64,000 bases of DNA from Streptomyces sp. ISL-94 (lineage in GTDB: Bacteria > Actinomycetota > Actinomycetes > Streptomycetales > Streptomycetaceae): assembly GCF_018614075.1 (NCBI RefSeq), contig NZ_JAGGOZ010000063.1, forward strand, positions 1-64,000, given 5' to 3'. The notes under the pieces are model-generated. The model searched no databases and was not told where the DNA came from. It worked only from the letters and a program-made list of their open reading frames with translations. This document shows positions 1 through 8,695 of this stretch, piece by piece (position 1 is the stretch's first letter; every line of letters begins with the position of its first letter). The position numbers were made by a program, and so were the translations under genes.

Positions 1-126
1 CTCTGGACCTTACGACGGCCCCTCCAACCCACCAACAACGTAGGACCGACTGAACCGCCGACCGCCCCGTCTCCGCCCACCCCGGTCCCCCGCGACCGGC
101 CCGGTCCCCGCAACCGCCGGAGTCCC

Positions 127-1335
127 ATGCGCCGCACCCTGGCCCTCACCACGGCCTATCTCCTCACGCACCTCGGGTACTTCTCCCTGCTTCCCGTGCT
201 GCCGCTGCTGCTGGAGCGGGGCGCCGGGGCGGCGGGAGCGGGAGCCGCGTTGCTGTGCTTCACCGTCTCGGCCCGCGCGGCCTCGGTGCTGATCAGCGGC
301 TGGCTGGAGCGTTTCCCCGCACGACGCGGCATGGTGGGCGGTCTGCTACTGGCGGCGGGGGCGTTCATGGCCCTCGCCTTCCGCCCGCCGTTCCCCGTCC
401 TGCTCGTACTGCTGCTGGCAGCGGGGTGCGGCATCAGCGTCAACGGGCTGACGGTCCGCGCCTATGTCAGCCAGGCGGTCCCCGACAGCGGGGCCCGGCA
501 CAAGCTCTTCACCGCGGTGAGCCTCGCCGTGAACGTCGCCGCCGCGCTCGGCCCGGTGGTCGGCACGTTGCTCGTGTGGGCCGGCCGGGACGAGCGGCTG
601 TGGCTGCTGGTGGGTGGCTGTTACCTGCTCGCGGCGGCGACGACCCGCCTGATGATGCCGGCGGTGCCCGCCGCGCGCGGCGAGGCGGGCACGCTGCGCC
701 GACGGCTCTCCGTCGTCCGGGGCATCCTCCGCTCGCCATACGCCCGACGGCTCGCGGCCGTCAACGTGCTGGGCTGGTTCGTCTACGCACAGCTCTTCTC
801 CGCGCTGCCACTGTTCCTCGCCGACACCGTGGACAGCCGGGCGGTCGCCGCGTACTTCACGGCGAACGCCATCGCAGTGATCCTGCTCCAAGCGCCCGTC
901 TCCGCCTTGGTCACGCGGCGCATGGCGGCCGGGACCTCGCCGCTGACGCTGCTGCGCCACGGCTGCCTGCTGCTGGCCCTCGCGTTCCCGCTGATGGCGG
1001 TCGCCGCCGGACTGCCGTGGCTGATCTTCGCGGGCATCGTGGTCTTCTCGCTCGGCGAGGCCCTCTACGTACCGCTCGTGGACACCGCGTTCGCCGACCT
1101 GGCCGCCGACTCCGCGTACGAGTCCTTCAACGCGCGCCAGGTCGTCACGGCGGCCGGGGAGTCCCTCGGCTCCTTCGCCGGCTCTGCGGGGTACCTCGTC
1201 CTCGGCGCTCAATTCGGCCACGGCGCCTGGTTCCTCATCGTCGGCGCGACGGCCCTGGCCGTCCTCGGCGTGCTCGCCGTCTGGGGCACCGCGCTCCCCG
1301 AATCCTCCGCTCCAGTCCCGAAGGTGGCCTCATGA
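127..1335 (+). CDS. MFS transporter, likely exporter of the adjacent ligase pathway
   Basis: A 402-residue integral membrane protein with about 11-12 hydrophobic segments, the usual length for the major facilitator superfamily. The cytoplasmic loop after the second segment (RFPARRG) matches the position of the MFS loop 2-3 motif. The stop overlaps the next start by four bases (ATGA), so it is translationally coupled to two ATP-grasp ligases and a tRNA-synthetase-like gene. Family knowledge gives proton-driven transport of a small molecule; export of the product of the downstream ligases is inferred from the operon. The substrate cannot be read from the sequence. The 126 bases before it carry no clear gene, only a possible tail of an upstream one. 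Confidence 0.85.
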   Translation: MRRTLALTTAYLLTHLGYFSLLPVLPLLLERGAGAAGAGAALLCFTVSARAASVLISGWLERFPARRGMVGGLLLAAGAFMALAFRPPFPVLLVLLLAAGCGISVNGLTVRAYVSQAVPDSGARHKLFTAVSLAVNVAAALGPVVGTLLVWAGRDERLWLLVGGCYLLAAATTRLMMPAVPAARGEAGTLRRRLSVVRGILRSPYARRLAAVNVLGWFVYAQLFSALPLFLADTVDSRAVAAYFTANAIAVILLQAPVSALVTRRMAAGTSPLTLLRHGCLLLALAFPLMAVAAGLPWLIFAGIVVFSLGEALYVPLVDTAFADLAADSAYESFNARQVVTAAGESLGSFAGSAGYLVLGAQFGHGAWFLIVGATALAVLGVLAVWGTALPESSAPVPKVAS

Positions 1336-2675
1336 CCCAGCCTGTCGTACCCCAGCTGGTGATGATCGGATTCTTCCCGGCCTTCATCCGCTCTCTGGAA
1401 CGACTCCTGCCGCCGCGCTCCCTCACCGTCGTGGAGGACCCCGGCATCTACGGGAAGAAGCCCATCGCGGCGATGGAGGGTTCCTTCCGCTGTCTCAACG
1501 AAGTCCGGCTCGCCGCCTACCAGCAGTCCGACGAGGCCGTCGAGGAGGTCCTGCGCGTGCACCGCGAGCACGGCGTGACGGGCGTGCTGCCCGGCCTGGA
1601 GTACGCCGTGACGGCCGCAGCCCAGGCCGCCGCCGCGCTCGGACTGCCCGGCCTCGGCACCGACGCCGCCCGTACGCTGCGCGACAAGATCCTGCTGCGC
1701 GAGACGACCAGCGCCGCCGGGATGGCGGCACCCGCCTTTCAGGAGCTGCGCTCGGCCGCCGACCTGACCGCCTTCCTCGCCCGCGAGCCGCGCCGGGAGA
1801 CCGTGGTGAAACCGGCCAATCGCCAGGCGAGTCTCGGTGTCCGGTTCCTCTCCCCCGGCACCTCGCCGGACGAGGTGGAGGCGGCGTGGCGGGCCACGAC
1901 CGGCGCCGACGAGGGCACCCAGATCGCGGACCGGCCGATGACCTGGCGCTACCTCGCCGAGGAGCGCCTGATGGGGTCGGAGATCAGCGTGGAGGCGCTC
2001 GTCTCCGACGGTCGGCTGCTGTTCCTCAACATCACCGACAAGACCACCGCCGACGGCCCGCACCCCGTTGAGCTAGGCCATGTCCTGCCCGCCGCGCTGC
2101 CGCCCGCTACGGACGCGGCGCTGCGCGAGGGAATGACAGCGCTCGTCGACGCCGTGGGCATCGGCTCCGGCATCCTGTCCGCCGAGTGGATCCTTACCGA
2201 CGACGGCCCTGTACTGGTGGAGTGCGCGGGACGCTGTCCCGGCGACAGTCTCATGGAGCTGATCGCCCTCGCCTGGGGCGGCGACTTCCACCACCATCTC
2301 TCCGATGTGCTGCGCGGCGAGGTTCCCGACCTCCCGGTCACGGCCCGTCAGTGCGCCGCCATCCGCTTCCTGCACGCCCCACCCGGCACGGTGACCGCCA
2401 TCGAGGGCGTCGAGGAGGCGCGCGTCCTGCCGGGCGTCCAAGAGATCGCCGTCACCACGGCACCCGGGCACACCGTCAAGGGTCTGCACAGCAGCTGGGA
2501 CCGGCTCGGTCACGTCATCGCCGTGGGCGCGACCCCCACGGAGGCGCTCGCCACGGCCGAGAAGGCCGCCGCACACGTCCGCATCGCGGTGGCCCCGTCC
2601 GTTACCACCCCCACGGACCACGAACGTTCCGCCCCCGACTCTGCCGTCACCACACACCAGAGGAGCACCCCTTGA
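1332..2675 (+). CDS. ATP-grasp carboxylate-amine ligase (first of pair)
   Basis: A 447-residue ATP-grasp protein. Visible features are an N-terminal pre-ATP-grasp domain, the nucleotide lysine strand (VVKPAN, near residue 160), the segment SEISVEALVSDGRLLFLNITDKTT, and the metal-binding end (GPVLVECAGRCPGD). The family forms acyl-phosphates from a carboxylate and ATP and then an amide bond with an amine; many members are amino-acid or dipeptide ligases. The ATG at 1332 overlaps the MFS stop and the end overlaps the next TTG start, so the three genes are coupled. It probably builds part of a peptide-like metabolite. Substrates are unknown. Confidence 0.85.
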   Translation: MTQPVVPQLVMIGFFPAFIRSLERLLPPRSLTVVEDPGIYGKKPIAAMEGSFRCLNEVRLAAYQQSDEAVEEVLRVHREHGVTGVLPGLEYAVTAAAQAAAALGLPGLGTDAARTLRDKILLRETTSAAGMAAPAFQELRSAADLTAFLAREPRRETVVKPANRQASLGVRFLSPGTSPDEVEAAWRATTGADEGTQIADRPMTWRYLAEERLMGSEISVEALVSDGRLLFLNITDKTTADGPHPVELGHVLPAALPPATDAALREGMTALVDAVGIGSGILSAEWILTDDGPVLVECAGRCPGDSLMELIALAWGGDFHHHLSDVLRGEVPDLPVTARQCAAIRFLHAPPGTVTAIEGVEEARVLPGVQEIAVTTAPGHTVKGLHSSWDRLGHVIAVGATPTEALATAEKAAAHVRIAVAPSVTTPTDHERSAPDSAVTTHQRSTP

Positions 2676-3913
2676 CCGACGCCGTCATCATGTGCAACCT
2701 GCGCCCCAACCAGCTCGAACACCACGCGGCATTGCGCGCCGCCCACCGCCTGGGGCTGAAGGTGCTGCTGCTCACCGACCAGAAGGCGGACGTGGCGCCC
2801 TCACTGCTGGCCGAGCAGATCCGCGTCCCCACGTACGACATCGCGCAACTCGTCGCGGCAGGGCGGGATCTCGCCCGCAGGTACAAGGTCGCCGGGGTGG
2901 TCACCTGGAGCGACCGGGACGTGCTGGGCACCGCCGAACTGGCCCGCGCTCTCGGGCTGCCCGGGCTCTCCCCCGAGGCCGCGCCCGCCTTCCGCAACAA
3001 ACACCTCACGCGTACCGCGCTCTCGGCCATCCCCGAGTACCTGCCGCGCTTCGCCCGGGTCACCAGCCTCGCCGAGCTGGAGCGCGCCGCCGAGCACGTC
3101 GGCACCCCCGCCGTGCTCAAGCCCACCGGCGCGGCCGGCAGCATCGGCATCTTCGAGATCCACGGACCCGGCGACCTGCGCCCCGCCTTCGACGAGCTCG
3201 TCGCCTATACCCGCCCCGAGGTCCACCCCATCTTCGCGACGAGCACCGGCGAGTTGATCCTGGAGGAGTTCCTGACAGGTTCCGAGCACAGCGTCGAGGG
3301 ATACGTCCACGAGGGCCGGATCACCCTTGCCGGGATCACCGACAAGACGACCCTCGCCCCCTTCCACACCGAGACCCGTCATGTCTTCCCCTCGGCGCTG
3401 CCGGACACAGCGCGCGCCACGATCGCCCGCATGGCCGGGGCCGTGATCCGTGAACTCGGGCTCACCGACGGGGTGTTCCACCTGGAGTGCAAGTGGGACG
3501 GCGAGCGGTCCCGGCTCGTCGAGGTCGCCGCCCGGGTGGGCGGCGACCACATCACCTCCCACCTCGTGCCCCTGGCCACCGGCGAGTCCTTCTACGAGAA
3601 CGCCCTCCGCGTCGCGACAGGTCGCCCCCCGGTCTCGGCCACCGCCCCGGCTTTGGCCGCCGGGGTGCAGAAGTTCCTCGCCCCGCACGCCGGGACGTTC
3701 CGACGGTTCGACGGACTGTGCGAGGCCACAGCCGTACCCGGCCTGGAGCACCTCGTCGTGGACGCCCGGCCCGGCGCAGTCGTCCGTGTCCCGCCCGAGC
3801 ACTACATGGAGTACGCCCTCGGTGCCGCGCTGGTCCGGTCCGGTACGCCGGCCGAGGTCACCGCTGCCCTGGACACCCTCCAGTCCCTCGTACGCCCCGT
3901 CGTCGAACCGTGA
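2672..3913 (+). CDS. ATP-grasp carboxylate-amine ligase (second of pair)
   Basis: A 413-residue ATP-grasp protein starting at a TTG that overlaps the previous stop (TTGA). It contains the pre-ATP-grasp segment (TWSDRDVLGTAELARALGL), the lysine strand with glycine-rich loop (VLKPTGAAGSIGIF), the EEFLTGSEHSVEGYV and GITDKTT segments, and the acidic metal-binding end (FHLECKWDG). It shares its architecture with the upstream ligase but is clearly diverged from it, so the two probably act on different substrates, as in pathways that add two residues one after the other. The end overlaps the GTG start of the synthetase-like gene by four bases. Peptide-bond formation is inferred; the amino acids used are not known. 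Confidence 0.85.
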   Translation: MTDAVIMCNLRPNQLEHHAALRAAHRLGLKVLLLTDQKADVAPSLLAEQIRVPTYDIAQLVAAGRDLARRYKVAGVVTWSDRDVLGTAELARALGLPGLSPEAAPAFRNKHLTRTALSAIPEYLPRFARVTSLAELERAAEHVGTPAVLKPTGAAGSIGIFEIHGPGDLRPAFDELVAYTRPEVHPIFATSTGELILEEFLTGSEHSVEGYVHEGRITLAGITDKTTLAPFHTETRHVFPSALPDTARATIARMAGAVIRELGLTDGVFHLECKWDGERSRLVEVAARVGGDHITSHLVPLATGESFYENALRVATGRPPVSATAPALAAGVQKFLAPHAGTFRRFDGLCEATAVPGLEHLVVDARPGAVVRVPPEHYMEYALGAALVRSGTPAEVTAALDTLQSLVRPVVEP

Positions 3914-5535
3914 AGGAACCCGGCCCTGTGAACCTCCTGGAAGCGGTACGGCGGGGCCCCGCCCGCCCGCACCTCATCACCGCCGCCTACCACACGCCCA
4001 ACGGCCCGCTCCATCTCGGCCACATCGGCGGCCCCTTCCTCTCCGCCGACGTGGTCGCCCGCCACCTGGAGACGCTGGGCCACTCGGTGGCCCGGATCTC
4101 CGCCACGGACTCGCACGAGTCGTACATTCTCATGACCGCCCGCCGCGACGGGCTCGCCCCGACCTCCGTCGCCACGCGCTACCACGACGCGGCCCTCGCC
4201 ACGCTCACCGGTCTCGGCATGGACCAGGACGCCTGGCCCGACATGCACCGCGCCCCGTGCCGCGAGCTCTATCACGAGCGCAGCCACGCCACCGTCGAGG
4301 ACCTGGAGCGGCGCGGCCGTCTCGTCGTGGAGGCCGAGAAGCTGCTCTTCTCGGGCTCCACGGGGCAGGGCCTCGTGGGCGCCTTCGTCCACGGCCGCTG
4401 CCCGGCCTGCGGCAACGGTGCCGCCGGCAGCTCCTGCGAGACCTGCGGGCTGTGGTTCGGGCCCGCCGACCTCGTCGATCCCCTGCCCGTCCTGCCCGAG
4501 GACGGCGCGGCGGAGCTGCGGGCCGTGCGGAGTGTCTTCCTGTCCGGCGACCCGCGCTGGTTCACGGGCGAGGAGGCGGCCCGCCGTTTCCCGCCGGGGT
4601 ACGCGGAGCTGCTGGAGAGCTACGTGGCCCACAACGGGCGCCGCATCCGCCTCAACCACCCCCTGGGCTGGGGCGTGCCGTGGCGCGGGGGCGCGCCGGG
4701 CGACGTCCACCTCAGCTACGGCACCGGTACGTACGCGGCCTTCAGTGTGCTGCGTGACCTGTACCGCGCTGCCGACCCCGCCGGCCGGGACGCCTTCGCC
4801 CGCGACACCGACGTCGTCACGATCGCCACGGGCGGCTACGACGCGACCCTGCCCTGGATGTTCGTCCTCGCCTTCATGGACGACGACACCGACTGGCAGC
4901 CGCACCGGCACCACATCATGAACCGCTTCCTGCTTCTGAACGGCAGCAAGTTCTCCACGAGCAGGGGACACGTCATCTGGGCACACGACTACCTGGACGC
5001 AGGCCTGCCGGTGGACCCGCTGCGCGGCTACCTCGCCTCACTCTCCGACGCGGCGGGCGAGAGCGACTTCCGTACCGCCGGCTTCGCCGACTGGACTTCC
5101 CGCGTCCTCGCCGGCCGCTGGGACCCGGCCATCCGCCGCGCGCTGCGCGACGGAGCGGAGGGCAGAAGCGCGGCGCCCGAGTCCTTCACCGCGGAGGCCG
5201 TCGCCACCCTCGTCGCCGCGGCCGATGCCCTGCGCCCGCCCACGACCAGCCCGGCTGCCGCCCTCGCCGTACTGGAAGACTGGATCACCCGCGCCGAAGC
5301 CGGCCTGGGCCCGGGCGAACCTCCCCAGTGGCTGGCCGTCCTGTCCCTCCTGGCCTGGCCCCTGATGCCCACCCTCGGCACCCAACTCTGGACGGTTCTG
5401 GGCGGCACCGGCCACCCCAGACTCACTGCTTCCCTGCCGGACCGCATCGTCACACCAGAGGCATACAAGGGCCTGCCTGCCGTGTCCCGGACAGCGGTGG
5501 AGGCACTGCTGCCGAAACGTGGTGCGCATCGATGA
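3910..5535 (+). CDS. Stand-alone methionyl-tRNA-synthetase-like protein
   Basis: A 541-residue class I aminoacyl-tRNA synthetase fold of the MetRS branch. The HIGH-type motif is HLGHIGG (residues 35-41), a zinc knuckle has Cys at about 164, 167, 176 and 179, and the KMSKS motif is KFSTS (about 347-351). The region after KFSTS is helical, as in MetRS, but the Asn/Trp anticodon-recognition residues are not evident to me. It lies last in a coupled operon with two ATP-grasp ligases and an exporter, and a housekeeping MetRS would not be expected there. Known MetRS paralogues in secondary metabolism activate an amino acid for non-ribosomal use, as in hydrazine-forming cupin-MetRS enzymes; a self-resistant MetRS is the alternative. 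GTG 3910 is chosen for the overlap; GTG 3928 is possible. Confidence 0.8.
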   Translation: MKEPGPVNLLEAVRRGPARPHLITAAYHTPNGPLHLGHIGGPFLSADVVARHLETLGHSVARISATDSHESYILMTARRDGLAPTSVATRYHDAALATLTGLGMDQDAWPDMHRAPCRELYHERSHATVEDLERRGRLVVEAEKLLFSGSTGQGLVGAFVHGRCPACGNGAAGSSCETCGLWFGPADLVDPLPVLPEDGAAELRAVRSVFLSGDPRWFTGEEAARRFPPGYAELLESYVAHNGRRIRLNHPLGWGVPWRGGAPGDVHLSYGTGTYAAFSVLRDLYRAADPAGRDAFARDTDVVTIATGGYDATLPWMFVLAFMDDDTDWQPHRHHIMNRFLLLNGSKFSTSRGHVIWAHDYLDAGLPVDPLRGYLASLSDAAGESDFRTAGFADWTSRVLAGRWDPAIRRALRDGAEGRSAAPESFTAEAVATLVAAADALRPPTTSPAAALAVLEDWITRAEAGLGPGEPPQWLAVLSLLAWPLMPTLGTQLWTVLGGTGHPRLTASLPDRIVTPEAYKGLPAVSRTAVEALLPKRGAHR

Positions 5536-5541
5536 AATCGT

Positions 5542-5608
5542 AGGTCAGGAGCCCTTTGAGGCCGACTCCAGAATCGCCACGCACTCCACCTGGTGCGTCG
5601 TCAGACAC
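5542..5608 (-). pseudogene. Degenerate second copy of the 3' end of the TrmA-family gene
   Basis: Read on the minus strand this stretch encodes THQVECVAILESASKGS and a TGA stop, closely matching the C-terminus THHVECVAILEPTAKGL of the RNA methyltransferase that ends at 8696. Aligned without gaps, 5542-5608 and 8693-8759 agree at about 51 of 67 bases by eye. It begins seven bases after the stop of the synthetase-like gene and has no coding body upstream. A duplicated gene end is the usual scar of an element that integrated at the 3' end of a gene; here the divergence suggests an old event or acquisition from another species. Confidence 0.7.
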
Positions 5609-5681
5609 AGATCCAGCGAAAACAGGTGGAAGATAACAGCAGGTCAGAGCCTTGCAGACCTGACTTCGTGATGTAAGTGAT

Positions 5682-5698
5682 GTGCGTTATGGGCGCTG
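5682..5698 (+). repeat. Left arm of an imperfect 17-bp inverted repeat
   Basis: The bases GTGCGTTATGGGCGCTG match the reverse complement of 8661-8677 (GTGCGTTATGTGCGCTG) at 16 of 17 positions. The two arms face each other across about 3 kb of decayed genes. They could be subterminal inverted repeats of a relic element or a shared promoter or operator sequence. Confidence 0.5.
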
Positions 5699-6300
5699 GG
5701 TGCGCGGACGTGATGCTGGTTCGCTGCTCGGAACCGACCTGGACAGCGGCCGGGTGTGGCCTTCTCTCGATGCCAGTAGGGCGAGACATGCGGCCACGAC
5801 CGAGAGTGCGGCGAGGGCCGCGAACAGGTGGGGGTAGCCGCCGAGTGGGGCGGCGAGGGCCGCGGTTACCCAGGGGGCCAGGGCTGCTGCGATGCGTGCT
5901 GGTGCGCCGAGGAGTCCGGAGAGGCGGCCGTAGTGGGTGGTGCCCCATCGGTCAGTGACGGCGGTGGCCTGGAGGAGGGTGAGGTTGCCGCGGACGACTC
6001 CGGCGAGGACCGCGAGGACGATCAGCAGGGGCATGGGGCCGGGGATGAGGGCGAGAGTCGCCGTGGTCGCGCCGCCGAGGGTAATGAGGGTGACCGTGCG
6101 GGTCGTGACGGACGTGCGGGCGGACAGGATGGTGTACAGGGTGCGGCCGAGGGTCTGGCCGGCGCCCCCGAGTCCGAGGGCCCAAGCGGCTGTTGATGGG
6201 CTGGCGCCGCGTTCGGTGAGGAGTGGGATCAGGCCCATGACGACGGCGTACATGCCCAGGTCGAGGCGGGTGGTGTGGAAGGGGACACCGCCCACCCCCG
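5687..6300 (-). pseudogene. C-terminal half of an MFS transporter (remnant)
   Basis: From about 6300 down to the stop at 5687 the minus strand encodes roughly 200 residues typical of the second half of an MFS transporter: YAVVMGLIPLLTERGAS, then several hydrophobic segments and a polar tail. The N-terminal half is missing. Upstream, the reading frame changes and the sequence becomes a SpoIIE-type phosphatase. It is therefore a truncated remnant joined to another truncated gene. It might be translated from the fused frame, but a functional transporter is unlikely. Confidence 0.7.
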
Positions 6301-6740
6301 AGCGGGGCCCCGGTGGGCAGGTCGAGCAGTTCCGGCGGGCGGCGGGGGCCCATGAGAACCGGCGGCAGGTGTCCGGCCACCGAGATGCGGCACCGCTGGT
6401 CGTGCAGGTCGTAGACGGCGTAAACGCAGGTGGTGAAGGTGTGGTCCATGCCGGCGGTGGCCTGGTCGAGGTGGTGCAGGACCTGGGCGGGGTCGAAGTC
6501 GAGCTGGGCCAGGGTACGGGTGGCGGTGCGCAGCTGGCCCATGGTCGCGGCGGCGTCGATGCCACTGCTCATGACGTCGCCGAGGACCAGGGCGGTCTTG
6601 TCGGCCGGGAGGGGGATGACGTCGAACCAGTCGCCGCCGATCTCGCTGGTGGCGCCCGCCGGCTCGTAGCGGTGGGCGATGCCGAGCCCGGGCCGCTGCG
6701 AGGGCCGGTGGTACTGCATCCGCCCGATGCGCCGAAACGA
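6295..6740 (-). pseudogene. SpoIIE/RsbU-type PP2C phosphatase fragment
   Basis: The minus strand encodes a recognisable piece of a PP2C-like SpoIIE domain: RYEPAGATSEIGGDWFDVIPL, then LVLGDVMSSGIDAAATMGQLR with the metal-binding GDV motif, then ISVAGHLPPVL. This is the phosphatase domain common in Streptomyces anti-sigma-antagonist regulators. The N-terminal sensor domains are gone, the leader (GLGIAHRYEPAG) is degenerate, and the 3' end runs out of frame into an MFS fragment. It is a gene relic. Confidence 0.75.
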
Positions 6741-6989
6741 CAACTGCTGCCCCACCCCGCCCGAGCGCACCACGCAGAGCGTCGAGGAAGAGATCCACCG
6801 CACCCGCGAGGAACGGGACCTTGTACGCGCCCAATCCGCCGAGCCGGCCTCCCCGCAGCCGTACCCGGTCAGGGACGGTGACTATCCAACCGTGACTCTC
6901 CGCACCAACAGCTTGAACCCCTTCCAGCCCCGCAAAGCGAGGCACGGCTGAGAGCATGCCGTTGGACCTTCGCACGGTAGGGAGTTCAG

Positions 6990-8427
6990 GTGCCGCGACA
7001 GCTAAACGAACGGCAGCAACAGGTGCTGCAATGGGTCGGCCGAGGATGCCCTGACGACGTATGGGAAGGAACCGCGCACAAGCTCAGCTGCCAAGCCCTG
7101 CAAAGCCGGGGACTGGTCAAGGTCTCCAAGCGGCAGGGTCAGTGGTCCGCCGTTCTCACCAATGCCGGCCAGCATTACCTGGACCATGGAACCCACCCGC
7201 CCGATCAACCTCGCAGCAGCGACACCGCACCCGCGCAAAGGGCTGGAGCCCAGTCACCTGCCGTGCCCAGTGGCCAGAAGTCCAGCGCACAGCGAGCCGC
7301 GCCCGTGCCGGCGCAGCGAACCCGCTCTCTTCCGCGGAAGAGAGCCAAGACCGTCACGGAGCAGCTCCTGGAAGCGCTCGCCGAAGCCGGCGGCCGAATC
7401 GTCAAACGCGAAGCCAGCGGCCGAGAAACCGAGAAGTGGCCGATCCGCGGCGCGGAGGTCGGGAAAGATCCCCGAGACCAAGGAACTGCACGCAGGCTGG
7501 TGCCACGACGGATACGAAATCCGGCTGGTCGACACCCCCGCCTGGCGGTTGGCCACGCTGCAACCCATTCCCGTACCGGCACGGCTCACCACTCCACACC
7601 CGGTGGTCAAAGCTCTGCAAGGTCATCCCCAGCCCATGAGGCTGACCAAATCTGTGCAGGGCCGAGCCTTCCGCCTCATCCACGCGTTGCTCACCGCAAC
7701 GCAGAGGCTGGGGTACGCCATCGCATTCGGCACAGCCGAGAGTGCACCGGCACCACATCGCCGACGAGACGGCCCTCCCCACTTCACCATCACAGCCCAG
7801 GGCCAGAGATGCGATTTCCTCATCCTGCAGGAACAGGACCGCGCCGAACACATCCCCACGAAGAAGGAACTCGCGGACGCAGAGAAGCACTCCTGGGTCA
7901 GGATTCCCCGGTACGACCACTCCCCCAGTGAACGCCTCAGCATCTGCGTCAGCGGCGGGTTGCGACACCGTGCCGGCCAGTGGGCCGACACGGCCGCACG
8001 CCCCCTTGAGGACCAGCTCGCCGAGATCGTGCAGGAAGTGGGGCTCCGAGGCGAAGCCGCCGAACGCAAACGACTGGCCGACCTGGAGGCAGCACGGGAG
8101 AAGCGGCTGCGCTGGGAAGCTGCGATGCAGCAGGCAAAGATCGACTACGCAGAGGCCGTCCGCGTCCAGCACCTCGAAGCGCAAGAAAGAGCATGGCGCC
8201 ACGCAGCGGGCCTGGCCGAGTACGTCGGCGCCCTCCGCCTCCACGCACAGACCCTGCCGACTGGACCGGATAGGGACGGAGCCGAGGCATGGATCACTTG
8301 GGCCGACAACTACCTGAAACGCTTGAACCCGCTCAACGGAATGCTCCGCCTGCCGACTGTCCCCGACCCTCGCGCCGCCGACCTGCAACCGTTCCTGCAT
8401 GGCTGGAGCGCGTACGGCCCCGGCTAG
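6990..8427 (+). pseudogene. Winged-helix DNA-binding-type protein, frameshifted
   Basis: The first part, from GTG 6990, starts MPRQLNERQQQVLQWVGRGCP and reads as a winged-helix-like domain (ALQSRGLVKVSKRQGQW) followed by a basic Ser/Pro linker. At about 7440-7475 coding sense moves to the next frame, which runs to 8427 through GKIPETKELHAGW and a coiled-coil-like Glu/Arg-rich stretch (AAERKRLADLEAAREKRLRWE). Joined, the two parts would give a single protein of about 478 residues of a type I associate with Streptomyces hypothetical proteins. A single indel, real or a sequencing error, breaks it. Function is unknown. Confidence 0.6.
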
Positions 8428-8518
8428 GCGAGCCCCCTCTTGTCACAGAGCGTGTTCGGAGAGGAAAGGTCAGAGCGCGGGTCACACACGGGCCAGCGCG
8501 GTCGCCCAAAACGAAAAT

Positions 8519-8563
8519 GGGTGCCTCCCGCAGCAGGGTCACAACCTGATGCGAGAGGCACCC
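8519..8563. terminator. Hairpin in the gap before the methyltransferase gene
   Basis: The 9-base arms GGGTGCCTC (8519-8527) and GAGGCACCC (8555-8563) are complementary, with a 27-base loop. It lies between the frameshifted gene on the plus strand and the end of a minus-strand gene, where a bidirectional terminator would be expected. The rest of 8428-8690 has only short GCGTCA-type repeats and no gene. Confidence 0.4.
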
Positions 8564-8660
8564 TTCTGCGGCTGACGGCTCGTCAGACATCGCCGTCGGC
8601 GTGCGTCAAACGTGCGTCACGAGCATCAAACCAGCGTCAAGATATCGCCCGTAACGCCCA

Positions 8661-8677
8661 CAGCGCACATAACGCAC
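8661..8677 (-). repeat. Right arm of an imperfect 17-bp inverted repeat
   Basis: This arm is the reverse complement, with one mismatch, of 5682-5698. It lies 14 bases inside the right direct repeat of the candidate relic element. Confidence 0.5.
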
Positions 8678-8695
8678 ACTGCCCTAACCCGCAGG

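Noticed and set aside
1..126. Possible C-terminal tail of an upstream gene ending at TAG 41-43 or TGA 51-53
   Set aside because: Two frames end within ten bases and fewer than 17 codons are visible, so I cannot tell which, if either, is real.
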